A DNA stretch of 64,000 nucleotides from Bolinopsis microptera (taxonomy: Eukaryota; Ctenophora; Tentaculata; Lobata; Bolinopsidae): positions 14,893,628-14,957,627 of the forward strand of contig NC_087075.1 in NCBI RefSeq assembly GCF_026151205.1. Direction: 5' to 3'. Below the pieces are notes generated by a model. That model had not been told where the DNA came from. It ran no database searches and saw only the letters and a program-made list of their open reading frames with translations. The translations under genes and the position numbers were made by a program. Shown here piece after piece: positions 37,801 through 50,252 of this stretch; the first letter of the stretch is position 1; every line of letters starts with the position of its first letter.

Positions 37801-39825
37801 TCGATCGGCTTTTTTAGTATGAAGAGTAATTTTAGGCTGTTTAAAATTCGTTTTCACAAATAAATGTCTGAGGGCATTTCTTTTAATGTGGGTTTTAAGT
37901 TCTGATGATGTTGAGAACACGCCCTTGGATGCCAACCCATTTAAGAAATTAAATTTCGGAAAACGTATTATTTAGTTTATTGTTTTAATGATCTGAATTT
38001 TTTTACATTTCACATTTCCATATGTGATAGAGTGAATATATTGATGATATAAACGTTCTAACTGCTAAAAATATGTAGAACTACATAATCTCTGGTCGGA
38101 AAAATATCATGTCAATTAATGTCATATTCCAAAAATTTTGCAAAACTGAACATTAATTGACATTAAGTTGACTAATGACATTAATTACATTAATGTGACA
38201 TTAATTGACGTTGCATGTCCCCCCGTTTTGCTAGAGCGGAGGAACCGACTCGGTCTAAGGTTTTTGGCTGCCGGACCAGAAAAGACCGGATATTCCGGTT
38301 TGTCGCATTTTTCCGGGCCGGAACCGGTAATAAAGAAATTTTTATAAGGCTGCCGGAAAATTGAGATTAATCCTTGATTGTGGGTTTTATTCAATTATAA
38401 TTTAAAAGCCATGTGAACACAAATGAGAAAGTGCTTACCAGTCCGATCGACTAACTGAGTCACGCCTATTTTCAAATTTCAACCAAACTTCTGCGCTGTG
38501 AGCAGCAGGTCACTTGTGATATGTTGTGCGAGCAGTGCAGAGGTCACTGAATTGATCTGCTGTATGAGCAGAGCAAGAAACGAGTTTGGAATAAAATCAA
38601 ACATTGCAAGGAATTCAATGCGCCTTGCCCTACGGACAAAGTGTACAAAGTGCTTCAGTAGTAAAGCCAAGATCCAGCAGCCGTGGCAGCACTTATAAGT
38701 TCGTGCGTCATATAACCGAGGAAATGGTCCAAAGTTTTTAATGGCATGATGGGCCTTTGTTTAATCCTGACATGTAAGGGGAGTTAGCCACGGTTCTGTT
38801 TACCAACAATAAAGCAGGACCCTCTCGGCTCTGCTTGAAATGCTCATGAAGTAAAGCATAAATGGTAGCTGTTTTGACTCTAACACCCACGTCGAAAAAA
38901 TCTCACATCACGGTCTTGACATTCGCTGACAGAATAACAGCGAACCTGTGGAGGCGTGGAATTTACCGTCACTGAGAGCAATGGACCTGGATGCCCCTTA
39001 GTAAGAATTTCTGACAGAAATATTAACATTTTATGAACACTTAAAAAAGAAATGTCCTGTTGAATATCCGGCCAAATTTTTGAAACTGCCGGACCGAAAC
39101 CGAACCGGAACCGGAGATTTAAAGCCGAAATATCCGGCTGGAACCGGATTCAGCCGAATATCCGGTCAGTTCCTATGCTAGAGGGAGCTTTATTTCTACT
39201 ATGTCCATGAGAATATTTCTTCTTCGGCATTAAATTATATTAACTGGTTTACTAAAAACTTACTATGTTATTTTTAATCGCGATGTTTCTTTTGCACAAC
39301 TAAGTAATCCCCGTTTGAGTCCCTGAATATATCCCTACAGGGCTCCGTACAATCTAATACATCTGAAGGACATGTACAACAGTAAGAGTGTTACTGGAGG
39401 TGTACCCGCTAAACGCAAGTTAAGCTCGCCAGAGTCCTCCTCATTAACCCTGAAACCAAGGTGAGTTGTACCCTGTCTTGATGATGCTATAGTGCATTTT
39501 AGTAGATAAATTAAGGATTTACTGTGTGATAAGGTACACAATTTCTCTACTGAGCTACTTCACGAGAATATTGGTTAGTATTGTAAACAATGTAACAGTG
39601 TAAATCATGTTAAATGTATACAGTGTAAATGTAACATGTAAACATTGCAAATGTAACAGTTGTTTAATGTAACAGTGTTACAACTCGTCAGACAGTGTTT
39701 TGAGTACAATGAACTGCCAATGTAACCATGAGCAAACCCTGCAACCAACTAAAGAAGGTGATGTGGTGGAGGATGTGGAGTGGGTCAGGGTTACTAAAGC
39801 GTGGTGTATGTCTCACTGATGAACG
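34898..39825 (+). pseudogene. RRP5/PDCD11-like partial gene copy, unit F
   Basis: Exons: E1 34898-35003, E2 35781-35875, E3 36100-36174, E4 36403-36557, E5 36779-36938, E6 about 37014-37087, E7 37270-37412, E8 39341-39460, E9 39692-39825. The E6 acceptor is lost (tctcaattgag where other units have tccagagtttgag), and the E6 donor reads tacggttg. E8 here keeps the whole KRKLAARVLL segment apart from small indels. Confidence 0.72.
38237..39175. mobile_element. hAT-type miniature element, unit F
   Basis: The left flank is tgctagag followed by a damaged first base (cggaggaaccgac). The right end ccggtcagttccta is followed by TGCTAGAG. Length about 939 bp. Confidence 0.78.
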
Positions 39826-41269
39826 GTCAGTAGTCTGAACTTCAGTCAGTAGTCTGTAGTTTAAGTCAGTAGCATGTAGTCAGTCCAGTAGTCCTGTATT
39901 TCAAGTCAGTAGTCTGTAGTTCAGTCAGTATTCTGTAGGTCAGTCAGTAGTCTGTAGTTCAGGTCAGTAGTCTTGGATACTTCAGTCAGTATCCTGTACT
40001 TCAGTCATGTAGTCTGTAGTTGTCAGTCAGTAGTCTGTAGTTCAGTCAGTAGTCTGTACTTCAGTCAGTAGTTCCCGGTACTTCAGGTCAGTAGTCTGTA
40101 GTTTCAGTCAGTAGTCTGTAGTTCAGTCAGTAAGCTGTACTTCAGTCAGTAGTCTGTACTTTCAGTCAGTAGTCTGTACTCCGTCAGTATCTGTAGTTCA
40201 GTCATAGTCTGTAGTTCAGTCAGTTGTCAGTACTCCAGTCAGTAGTCTGTACTGTCAGTCATTATCTGTAGTTCAGTCAGTAGTCTTGTAGTTTCAGTCA
40301 GTAGTCTTACTTCAGTCAGTAGTCTGTACTTCAGTCAGTAGTCTGTAGTTCAGTCAGAAGTCTGTAGTTCAGTCAGTAGTCCTGTAGTTTAGTCAGTAGT
40401 CTGTAGTTCATCAGTAGTCTTACTTCAGTCAGAGTCTGTACTTCGTCAGTATCCGGTACTTCAGTCAGTAGTCGTACTTCAGTCAGTAAGTCTGTAGTTC
40501 AGTCAGTAGTCTGTACTTCAGTCAGGGAGCTGAACTTCATTCAGTATCTGTACTTCATCGTAGTCTGGTAGTTCAGTCATAGTCTGTACTTCAGTCAGTA
40601 GTCTGTAGTTTATCAGTAGCATGAGTTCAGTCAGTATCTGTAGATCAGTCAGTAGTCTGTAGTTCATCAGTAGTCTGTAGTTCAGGTCAGTAGTCTGGCA
40701 GTTCCAGTCAGGTAGTCAGTACTTCTCAGTCAGTAGTCTGTACTTCAGCAGTAGTCTGGACTTCAGTCAGTATCTGTACTTCATCAGTATCTGTACTTCA
40801 GTCAGTAGTTCCCCCCACTGTTAGTTCCAGTCAGTAGTCTGTCTTCAGTCAGTAGTCCTGTAGTTTATCAGTAGCATGTAGTTCCGTCAGAAGTCTGTAG
40901 TTCATCCAGTAGTCCAGAGTTCAGTCCAGTAGTCTGTAGTTCAGTCAGTAGTCTGTAGTTCAGGTCAAGTAGTCTGTACTTCAGTCAGTAGTCTGTACTT
41001 CAGTCAGTATGTCTGTACTTCAGTCCAGTAGTCTGTAGTTCAGGTCATTATCTGTATTCAGTCAGTAGGTCTGTACTCAGGCAGTAGTCTGTACTTCAGT
41101 CATAGGACTGTAGTTCATCAGTAGTCTGTAACTTTCAGTCAGTAGTCCCTGTACTTCAGTCAGTAGTCCTGAGTTTCAGCAGTAGTTCTGTAGTTTCCAG
41201 TCAGTATCTGTAGTTTAGTCCCATTAGTCTTAGTTCATCAGTAGTCTGTAACTTCAGTCCTAGTCTGTC
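39826..41269 (+). repeat. 19-bp minisatellite, unit F
   Basis: Same 19-bp unit, about 76 copies. The marker variant is near 39870, 40610 and 40870. A short C run sits at about 40811-40816. Confidence 0.95.
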
Positions 41270-42068
41270 TTTATATCACTTGTATTACTACTGCCGTGTA
41301 TGACCTCGAGACCTCATTCTATGGGTCTAGATGAAAGATAATGAACAAAAACGTGAATATGATTATATCGTAACATGATAGTGAATACGAAAGTTTTAGT
41401 TAATGATGGATTGCACGACCCGAGGCAGTACTCCGGCATAACGCCTATAAAAAATGTTTAATTACAATCAATTTAAAAGATATACACAACATACATACAT
41501 ATAGATAACACACTTAGGGGAATGCAAAAGGTTTCTTATCTCTTACATAATTTGAACGTAATACAGATCTGAAAGAATGTCACAGATACTTATCAGGAAA
41601 ATGGCAGTGAAATTGTGGATGCGTGTAGCATTGTAAAATACCTCGAAAATAGTCATATTTCGTTTCTGGCGATAAAAGTTTTGTGTTTCGTTGCTGTACT
41701 TCCCGCAAACTTTAATCACACCTTTTAACACACTTCCTAAACCTCTGGCAACGTAGCGACTGTGGAGTGTGGGTATTCTGATTACCAAATATGTCACTGA
41801 ACATCTAAAACAGTTTGAAAGTAGTATAGCACGATATTAAACACCGAAATCAACTCCTGAGTAATGCCTCAGAATAGACTCTTTGTAATTTTTTGGCTCG
41901 GTCGATATCTGGTCTGTGATTTTCATCATTCAGCATCGGTGTAGTTTTCTGCAAATTTACACATGATAGAACCAATTTGTCCGCGCTCAAAATTTACCTG
42001 AAAACTGGCCGAGTTCTGAGTGTGGATATTGATTAAATAAAGGAATTCTTTAAAAATTAGTATTTCAG

Positions 42069-45000
42069 AAAGAAAAAGTAGAGCAAATATTCTCGGAAAA
42101 ATCCATAGCCAAAAAGTCGAAAGATGATTCTATTACCTGAATCTGGGAAGAACCATTGGAAGATCTACACACAAGGTAAACATAAACAATTTATTGTTAA
42201 TTATATAATAATTATAGTGTAGACCCGGCTACGCCGGGATTTCACTGCCGCATTAAAAAGGGTAGGAGTAATTACCCGCTGAGTCAAAACCCGGATTAGG
42301 CGAGCAATTCTTTCGGAGTGCCCTCAACGTATCCAATAGTTAGCTTAAAAGATAGTAACTTTCTTAATGAATAATCAATAAAATTACACCTTAACACCAT
42401 GCACCACACCAGCCCTATCATATTTTGTGAACATGCTTTACATTGTCGTATGAAAGAATGAACTCTCTCTACAGTCCAAACAGAACCGTTTTTGAGCACT
42501 GCCCGGTCCCTACTAAGTTTATAGTATTATATGACCATGTAATATATACGGCCCATTAATATATACGCTACATATGCAGAGAGAGAGCTACCCCGTTAAC
42601 TCTTGCCGTTCTTCATCAAGGCATTTTATGTAACATTATTTTGTGGTACAAAACCATCAATTAAACCACTTACCACCGCCGATTTTTTATAAAAATTTGC
42701 TTATTGGCTTCGTCAGAGTTTTGTCGCAACTAAACCGAAAAAACCAGTCCCGTACTATTACCGTTTTTTTTGTATAACCGTTCGGAAATTACACACAGAC
42801 ACACACATACATACACACACACCGACACAAACCACATTCTGGTGTTATTAAGTTGATTAATACACTTGCAGACCGGACCTTTGTATCGTCCATGGCACAA
42901 ATCCAAAATATCACTCCACTCTAACAACATATTAATGTGGATATTCTGTTTTTTAGAAACTGCCCCTGGTATGCTGAAGCTCGGTGTTGTTTCTGAAGTT
43001 GGTGAGGTTGGATGTGTATGAACCTGCCAAGGGATTACTGGCTTTTATCAGAGGTAATGTGAATATGCATGTTCTATGTTTAAATTGTATGAGTGGCACC
43101 AAATAAGCTTTTGAATAGATCTAGCTAAGATAAAAATAGTTTGATAACAAATTAAGTGCAATGTTAAATGCAACCGAATGAAAAATGAAATGTAGACACT
43201 AATGTAGAAGTAATTTATATCAATTTTGATTCTGTGTTGAGCCCATATCTAATTATTACATAATATGCTAGTACTGAAATCCCGAGAATTTAAACAGTGT
43301 TACGAGAACTAACGCTGGAAAGTGACGAGGAAGCAGAAAGGGTGAAGGGTTAGTTTCCCTCTGTTGTAGATTTGAAGAAGAGAAATGTACTTACAGAACG
43401 TGGCGTGAGAGTTCACCACACTGTTCTATACTCAAACTCAGAGATTCGAACTAAAATTAATCATAACAATTTCCTAAACAGCCTCCATTTGAACATCAAT
43501 TTATAATGTAACCACTATAACATAGTATCTCTATGCTTTAAGCTCCTGTAAGTTCCACTAATTCTAGGACTAGACTCTGTACGTTGTATAAGTGGGCAGT
43601 TTCTTATCCTGCTCGTTGTTGATGTAGTTACTTGTTGACAAGACACGCAACTCCAACCTCACCACCAAACCGAATAGTGAACGTTTCTGTAAGCAAACAG
43701 ATATCAACAAGATATGGTAGGTGATTCATTCGATAAGGACTAGTGACCACCTTACCTCTTCATAAGAATATCTTTTTTAGTATGAAATGTTCAATGTTGC
43801 TTATATTAGCCCGAACCCTTAAAATTCCGGTAGGTTTTCCGTCATCTTAAAATCTTTTAAATGATTGTGCCACTATTTTTTAAACAAAAATACAGTTTTT
43901 AGGATTATCTGATATTGAGTTGAAACATTAAAAACAGGTGCTACAAGGAGTCATATCCAGAGTGTTTGAAGAGTACGGGTACATGGTGAACGTGGGTCAA
44001 GGGAGTAACGGCCTTCTCAACAAGAGTGCTGTGCTCTGAAGAAGTGTGATATGTCCGGGTGGGTGGTCAATACGGTTACTATGGGCAACCTTTTTTTTTT
44101 TGTTTTTTTTTATTTTAGTGAGAGTGTGTTATAAATTGTGGCAGGCCCGGGGATTGATTAAATTGTTTTATTTCTCTCTCCCAGAGTTTGAGATTAATAA
44201 TTACAATAATAAGTTTGACTCATATCTATAATCTCCTGAACGTTCTGTGCAAGTCTGAAGAAGAATTACGTGAGTTATTAAAGGGTCGCGTAATGGGCAG
44301 ATAACTTCTGGGCCACTGTATAATTGGGTAGCTCTGGCAGTGTATCAGGGTCAAACATTTATTAATAAAATATTTAATTTTAGCAGGGAGATATATTATT
44401 AATCATTCTTATTAACCTGTCTAATTAACACAGTCTAATTAACACAGGACTGTACGAGCGGTAGGGAAATGAAAGCCTTTCGAGAAAACAGTAACCACTT
44501 CTCTTCTCTGACGCCAGTCACCTTGTTAATAATCACCGTTTAAAAACAAGGCTGCTAACGGACGAGATGTACCTTCCTTGGGGTTAGTCCAGGTAGGGTA
44601 CTCTTACCACTTAGGGACTGTTTTGCTGGGGTGATGCAACGCCAATTTTAATGTCAGTATTCCAATAAAAACCCCAAATCTGACATTGACATTAATTGAC
44701 ATTTAATTGACATTAATTGACATTAAATTGACATTAATTGACATTAAGTGACATTAATTACATTATTCGATAAATATTCAAGAATGCACGTCTATGTAAG
44801 TTAGATCTGTTCAAAAAACAAAAATGTCCTTAAATAATTAGAGGTATGTTTCTTTATCTGTTGAGTCCTTAGTCAAAGACCACCAAAAAAAAATTTTCAG
44901 CATCCAAATCCAACTCTTCCGATCTTCGTCCCCGACCGGCCACGCCCATATTTATTGTTTTCTTATACAGTAAAATATCTAGAATCGGCTTTTTTGTAGT

Positions 45001-47034
45001 ATGAAGGAGTACTGTTAGCTGTTTAAAATTCGTTATTCAAAATAAATGTCAATGAAGGCATTTCGTTTAATGTGGTTTTTAAGTTCTGAATGATGTTAGA
45101 ACCACGCCCTTGGATGGCCAAGCCCATTTAAGGAAAATTAAATTTCGGGAAACCGTATTATTTTATTTATTGTTTAATGATCTGATTTTTCCCACATTTC
45201 ACATTCACAAATGTGATAGGTAGTGAATAAATTGATGACACAAAACGTTCTAAAGTGCTAAAATATGGTGTAAACTACTAATCTCTGGTCAAAAATATCA
45301 TGTCAATATATGTCAGTATTCCAAAAATTTTGCAAAACTGACATTAATTGACATTAAATGTCATTAATTGACATTAAATTGCATTCATTGACATGTAATT
45401 GACGTGCATTCCCCCCGTTTTTTGCAAAGAGAAGGTAACCGACTCGGTCAAAGGTTTTGCGGCTGCCGGACCAAAAAGACCCGATATATTCCCGGTTGTC
45501 GCATTTTTCCGGGGCCGGAACCGGGGTACTAAGACGAAGATATATAAGGCTGCCGAAAAGATTGAGATATCCCTTGATTGTTGGGGTTTTATCAATTAGT
45601 AATATTAAAAGCTGTGGACACAAGAGAAAGTGCTTAACAGTCCGACTAACTGTGTTCACGCCCTATTTCAAATTTCAACCAAACTTGCTGCTCTGGAGAG
45701 CAGCAGTCACATGTTGAATATGTTGTGGCGAGCAGTGCAAGAGGTCACTGATTGATCTCTGTATGAGCAGAGCTCGAAACGAGTTGGAATAAAATTCAAA
45801 CTTTGCAGAATCACTGCGGCCTTGCCTAGGCACAATGTACAAATTGCTTCAGTAGTAAAGCCCAAGATCCAGCAGCCAGTGCAAGCTCTTATAAGTCGTG
45901 CGCGTCAATATAACCGAGTATATGTCCAAAGTTTTTAATGGCCATGATGGACTTTGTTTATAATCCTTGACATTAAGGGGAGTTAGCACGGGTTTTGTTT
46001 TACCAAAAGAAAGCAGGGACCCTCTGGGCTCTGCTTGAAATGCTCATAAGTAAAGCATCAATGGTAGCTGTTTTGACTCTCACCCACTCAAAAATCTCAC
46101 ATCCAACGGGTCTGAACATTCGCTGAAGATAACAGGCGACCGTGGAGGCGTGGAATTTACCGTCACTGAGAGCAATGGACTGGATGCCCCTTAGTAAGAA
46201 TTTGACAGAAATATTATACATATTTAGGAACACTTAAAAAAGAAATGTCCCTGTTGAATATCCGTCCCAAATTTTTGAAACCGTACCGAAACCGGAACCG
46301 GAACCGGAGATTAAAGCCGAATTTCCGCATGGAAGGATTCAAGCGGAATATCCGGTCAGTTCCTATGCTAGAAGGGCTGCTTTATTTCTACTATGGTCCA
46401 TGGAGATATTTCTTCTTCTGTGGCTATTAAATATATTTCCTTTTTACTTTAAAAACTGTACTATGTGTTATTCAATCGCGATGTTTCTTTTATTCACAAC
46501 TAAATAATCCCCGTTTGACCCTGATATCCCTAACAGGCCCGTACACCTAATACATCTAAGGACATGTACAACAGAAGAGTGTACTGGAGGTGTACCCTGC
46601 TAACGCAAGTTAGCCGCCAGAGTCCCTCCTCATAAACCCTGAAAACAATGTTGGCGTTGGTAACCTTCTTGAATGATGCTATAGGTTCATTTTAGGAGAT
46701 AAATAAGGATTTACTGTGTGATAAGGTTCAACAATTCTCTACTGTAGCTACTCACTAGAATATTTGCTAGAATTTGTAAACCATAATGTAACAGTGTAAA
46801 TCATGGTAACAGTGTAACAGTGTAATATGTAAGACAGGTAAATCATTGCAAAATGTAACAGTGTAATGTAACAGTGATACAACGCTCAGACATTGCTGTT
46901 GATTAAATTGAACTGCCATGTAACCATGGAAGACACCCTGCTAGCCAACTAAAGAAGTGGTGATGTTGTGGAGGATAGTGGGGAGGTGGTCAGGGTTTAC
47001 TAAACGGGGTGCATATTTCTCACTTGAGAAAACG
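42069..47034 (+). pseudogene. RRP5/PDCD11-like partial gene copy, unit G (last copy)
   Basis: Exons: E1 42069-42175, E2 42957-43053, E3 43271-43348, E4 43568-43716, E5 43938-44118, E6 44185-44269, E7 44448-44592, E8 46537-46649, E9 46890-47034. The end of E5 carries a T-rich insertion at 44091-44112. The E8 donor reads aacaatg instead of aacaaggtg. This is the copy closest to the unique sequence. No further RRP5 exon, for example the rest of S1 domain 4, was found between its minisatellite and the end of the window. Confidence 0.72.
45433..46365. mobile_element. hAT-type miniature element, unit G
   Basis: The left end is damaged (gcaaagagaaggtaaccgac). The right end ccggtcagttccta is followed by tgctagaa. 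Length about 933 bp. The CCGG-rich subterminal blocks are retained. Confidence 0.75.
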
Positions 47035-48472
47035 GTCAGTAGTCCCTTACTTCAGGTCAGTAGTCGTAGTTTAGTCAGTAGCATTAGTTCAGGTCAGTAG
47101 TCTGTAGTTCAGTCATAGTCTGTAGTTCAGTCAGTAAGTCTGTAGTTTCTTTCAGGTAGTCCTGTAGTCAGTCAGTATCCTGTACTTCAGTCCCAGTTAT
47201 CTGTACTCAGTCAGTAGTCTGTAGTTCATCAGTAGTCTGTAGTCAGTCAGTAGCGTACTGTATTCAGGTCAGTAGTGCTGTACTTCAGTCATAGTCTGTA
47301 TTTTCAGTCAGTAGTCCTGAGTTCAGTCAGTAGTCTGTACTTCAGTCAGTATCCTGTACTTCATTCAGTAAGTCTGTAAATTCAGTCAGTAGTCGTAGTT
47401 CAGTCAGTAGTCCGTGTAGTTCAGTCAGTAGTCTGTAACCAGTCAGTAGTCCTGTACAGCAGTCAGTAGTCTGTAGTGTCAGTCAGGATCTGTAGTTCAG
47501 TCAGTAGTCTGTACTCAGGCCGTAGTCTGTACTTCAGCAGTTAGTCGTAGTGCAGTCAGTAGTCTGTAGTATCAGTCAGTAGTCTGTAGTTTAGTCAGTA
47601 GTCTGTAGTTCAGTCATAGGCTGTCCCTTCAGTCAGTAGTCTGTACTTCAGTCAGTAGTCTGTACTCAGTCAGTATCCTGTACTTCAGGTCATGGTAGTC
47701 TGTAGTTCAGTCAGTATCGTACTTCCAGTCAGTAGTGTCTTATCACATCATAGTCTTGTACTTCATCAGTAGTCTGTAGTTCAGTCAGTAGTCTGTACTT
47801 CAGTCCGTAAGTCCGTAGTTTAGTCAGTAGCATGTAGTTCATCCATAGTCTGTAGTTGCAGTCAGTAGTCTGTAGTTCAGTCAGATAGTCCTGTAGTACA
47901 GTCAGTAGTCTGTATTCAGTCAGCAGTCTGTACTTCAGTCAGTATCTGTCAACTTCATCAGTAGTCTGACTTCCAGTCAGTAGTCAGTACTTCAGTCAGT
48001 AGTCTGTACTTCCAGTCAGTAGTCTGTTAGTTTCAGTCGTAGTCCCTGTACTTCAGTCATAGTCTGTAGTTTAGTCAGTACATGTATTGCAGTCAGTAGT
48101 CTGTAGTTCAGTCAGTAGTCTGAGTTCAGTCAGTAGTCTGTAGTTCAGTCAGTAGTCTGTAGTCAGTCAGTAGTCTGTACTTCAGGCAGTAGTTCTGTAC
48201 TTCAGTCAGTAGTCTGTACTTCAGTCAGTAGTCTGTATTCAGTCAGTAGTCTGTTAGATTTCGTCAGTAGTCTGTACTTCAGTCAGTAGTCTGCACTTCA
48301 GTCAAGAAGTCCTGTAGTCAGTCATAAGGTCTGTACTTCAGTCAGTAGTCTGTACTTCCGTCAGTAGTCTGTAGTTCAGTCAGTAGTCTGTAGTTCAGTC
48401 AAGGAGTCTGTAGTTTAGTCAGTAGTCCCTGGTAGTTCAGTCAGTAGTCTGTTACTTCAGTCTAGTCCAGTC
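47035..48472 (+). repeat. 19-bp minisatellite, unit G (array end)
   Basis: Same 19-bp unit, about 75 copies, with the marker near 47080, 47825 and 48080. The final tcagtctagtccagtcctttatatca matches the other units only up to the last ten or so bases. Unique sequence follows. Confidence 0.95.
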
Positions 48473-48490
48473 CTTTATATCAATTTATTA

Positions 48491-49016
48491 CTAATGTAGT
48501 CACAACTGATGACAAAAACTTCAGTGTTGAAAGTCATCTTCAGACTAAGAGTGCTTCTCGGCTTCTGTGTGGTTTTGTTGTTTACCTGACGAATGATAAA
48601 CCTAATAATGAGTCCCCACGTACTGCAAAGTAGTGGCAGTCATCCTGTCTCTTTAACATCGCCTTTCTTTATCAAGTTTGTTAGGTTATTGTTATCAATT
48701 TGTTTAACTTACATTACATTAATTAACGTGCTACAATGTACAGCCTCGTTGAACCATGGACAGTGTTTTGTTTTATTTAATCGTTAAACGGATAGGAAGC
48801 TTATAATTATATATAACATATATATATAATTATATAACATATATATTACATTATTACTATGCCGTGTCTTTCTTCCGTAGCGTTTGTACGTTATAACTTA
48901 GTTATCATATAGACAAGCTTTATATTTGTAGCCTTGCTGTCTGTAAGCATTCCCTTTGAGGCGAGGTTTTAGGCTATAAAGTTATCTGTGTATGCTCGTT
49001 AAGGGGGCGTATATTG
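48491..49016. other. Unique AT-rich DNA after the array; no gene seen
   Basis: This is the first sequence outside the tandem array. It has no indel-type noise. A TATA-rich palindromic stretch sits at about 48800-48850 (repeats of tatataattatat and ataacatatata). Small open frames (for example 64 codons from 48593) have no recognisable motif. No continuation of S1 domain 4 was found. Confidence 0.6.
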
Positions 49017-49110
49017 TACACTGTATAGCGTATATCGTATAGCGTATATCGTATATCGTATTATAGCGTATATCGTATAGCGTAAAGCGTATATCGTATA
49101 GCGTATAACT
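49017..49110. repeat. GTATATC / GTATAGC simple repeat
   Basis: Alternating gtatatc, gtatagc and gtaaagc heptamers in about twelve steps (tatagcgtatatcgtatagc). It is self-similar, but not a perfect array. Confidence 0.8.
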
Positions 49111-50252
49111 TACAGCTAATAACTAACCTATATAGCTCTGATAAAGTTATCTCTGTATCCCTGCAATGTCTGCAATGATATTGATAACTACTGTTTTAGG
49201 TTTTAAAGGACTCGTTTGTTCGTAGTAACTAAACTTGCTGTGTAGGCTCGTTAGGCTTTATAATTGGCTAGTGATCTGTGATATGCCTGGTTAGCGCTGA
49301 ACGTTTGCGGAGGTTAGTGCTGAACGCTTGCGGAGTGACCTTTTATCATTCTCAACAAGTTTTTCGGAAGCTACGTCGTGCCTTTTGGGTCTATTTTATC
49401 TCCTCTTATATTATAATGTATACACTTTCATTAGAATTGCTTTATAAAGTTGTCAGAATGCATCTTTGCCTTTGGAAGAGATGTATTTACAGCGTGTTTA
49501 CATCTTTAAGTAGGCCGTGCGACCAGTTTCCAAGTTTTAATGAATTATACACATTACTTTGGTTCCCCTAGATGGTTATCTTAATAATTTGAAGACGATG
49601 CTATTGTGAAATTTGCAGTGTCTGGTGATAGTTGGATTATTTTACTTTTAGTTGTTATATTATATATAATCAAGAGGCTTGCATATGAACATATTGACAT
49701 GGGTGTAGAGTTGAGCCTGTACGGAACCTAGTAGTTTCAGTTCCTTGTTTAACTTGCCGTACAGCAAGGACATCCACTACTTTAGCCCGGCGAGGCACAT
49801 AGCTCATTATATTGCATTCTAATAAACCTGTTTTAAAGCCCTTATTGGTGGCCCTCGTGGCCTTTCAATCAATCAATCAAATAATGCAAAGTGGTAATGT
49901 ATAGCCTCTCGGACAATCGACCTATAAATAAACCTCATTGAGTCCGACGATCCGAAAATAATACACCTGAAAGTTTAGGGTGGGATAATCAATCGTTGTC
50001 GTGGAAACAGATCCGATCTACTGTTTACTATGTCACTTGTCAGGCATGTAGGTTGAGGTAGCAAGATTAGCTCCCCCTCTCCTTCTCCTATCTCTCTCTA
50101 CCTCTTCCCTTTGATGTTACCAGCTCGTACTCAATCGATTGTGCGTGATCATGAACCAATTACCAGTCAGTGGTTGACGGCAGGTAATTGATAACTTTGT
50201 CACAACCGCGAGTTTCGCTTCTGTCTTCTAAGAACTTTGTCTCTGTCGCGTC
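49111..50252 (+). other. AT-rich segment with a possible LINE 3' end
   Basis: Two adjacent 22-bp copies (gttagcgctgaacgtttgcg / gttagtgctgaacgcttgcg) lie at about 49290-49335. Near 49820 an AATAAA-type signal is followed, 45 bp later, by TCAATCAATCAATCAA (about 49867-49882) after a GC-rich ggccctcgtggcc string. A 3' end with a four-base repeat tail is typical of some non-LTR families. A 97-codon frame (49278-49571) has no known motif and is likely chance. The rest, up to the E-box array, shows nothing recognisable. Confidence 0.35.

Larger units (their letters stand above)
1..48490 (+). repeat. Tandem array of a ~7.2-kb unit carrying RRP5-like exons
   Basis: The same ordered set of landmarks recurs: E1-E9 exons, a TTGACATTAA block, a hAT miniature element, a TAACAGTG-rich repeat and a 19-bp minisatellite. 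Units counted from the end of one minisatellite to the end of the next are 5421-12620, 12621-19757, 19758-26935, 26936-34098, 34099-41269 and 41270-48472. A partial unit occupies 1-5420. All are head to tail. The units are collinear with no large rearrangement. They differ by frequent single-base gains and losses and by homopolymer runs found in only one unit each. The right edge is just after the last minisatellite: the text shares about ten bases (ctttatatca) with the other units near 48,480 and then diverges. The left edge is outside the window. Confidence 0.97.

Noticed and set aside
1-48490. Mitochondrial, rDNA or histone tandem repeat
   Set aside because: No rRNA, tRNA or histone sequence is seen in the unit. 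The exons have GT..AG introns and S1-domain content instead.
48491-48640. Continuation of S1 domain 4 just right of the array (frame VESHLQTKSASRLLCGF)
   Set aside because: A cttcag acceptor exists near 48522, but the translated text lacks the S1 pattern and stops soon after. The match to the expected domain is too weak to call.
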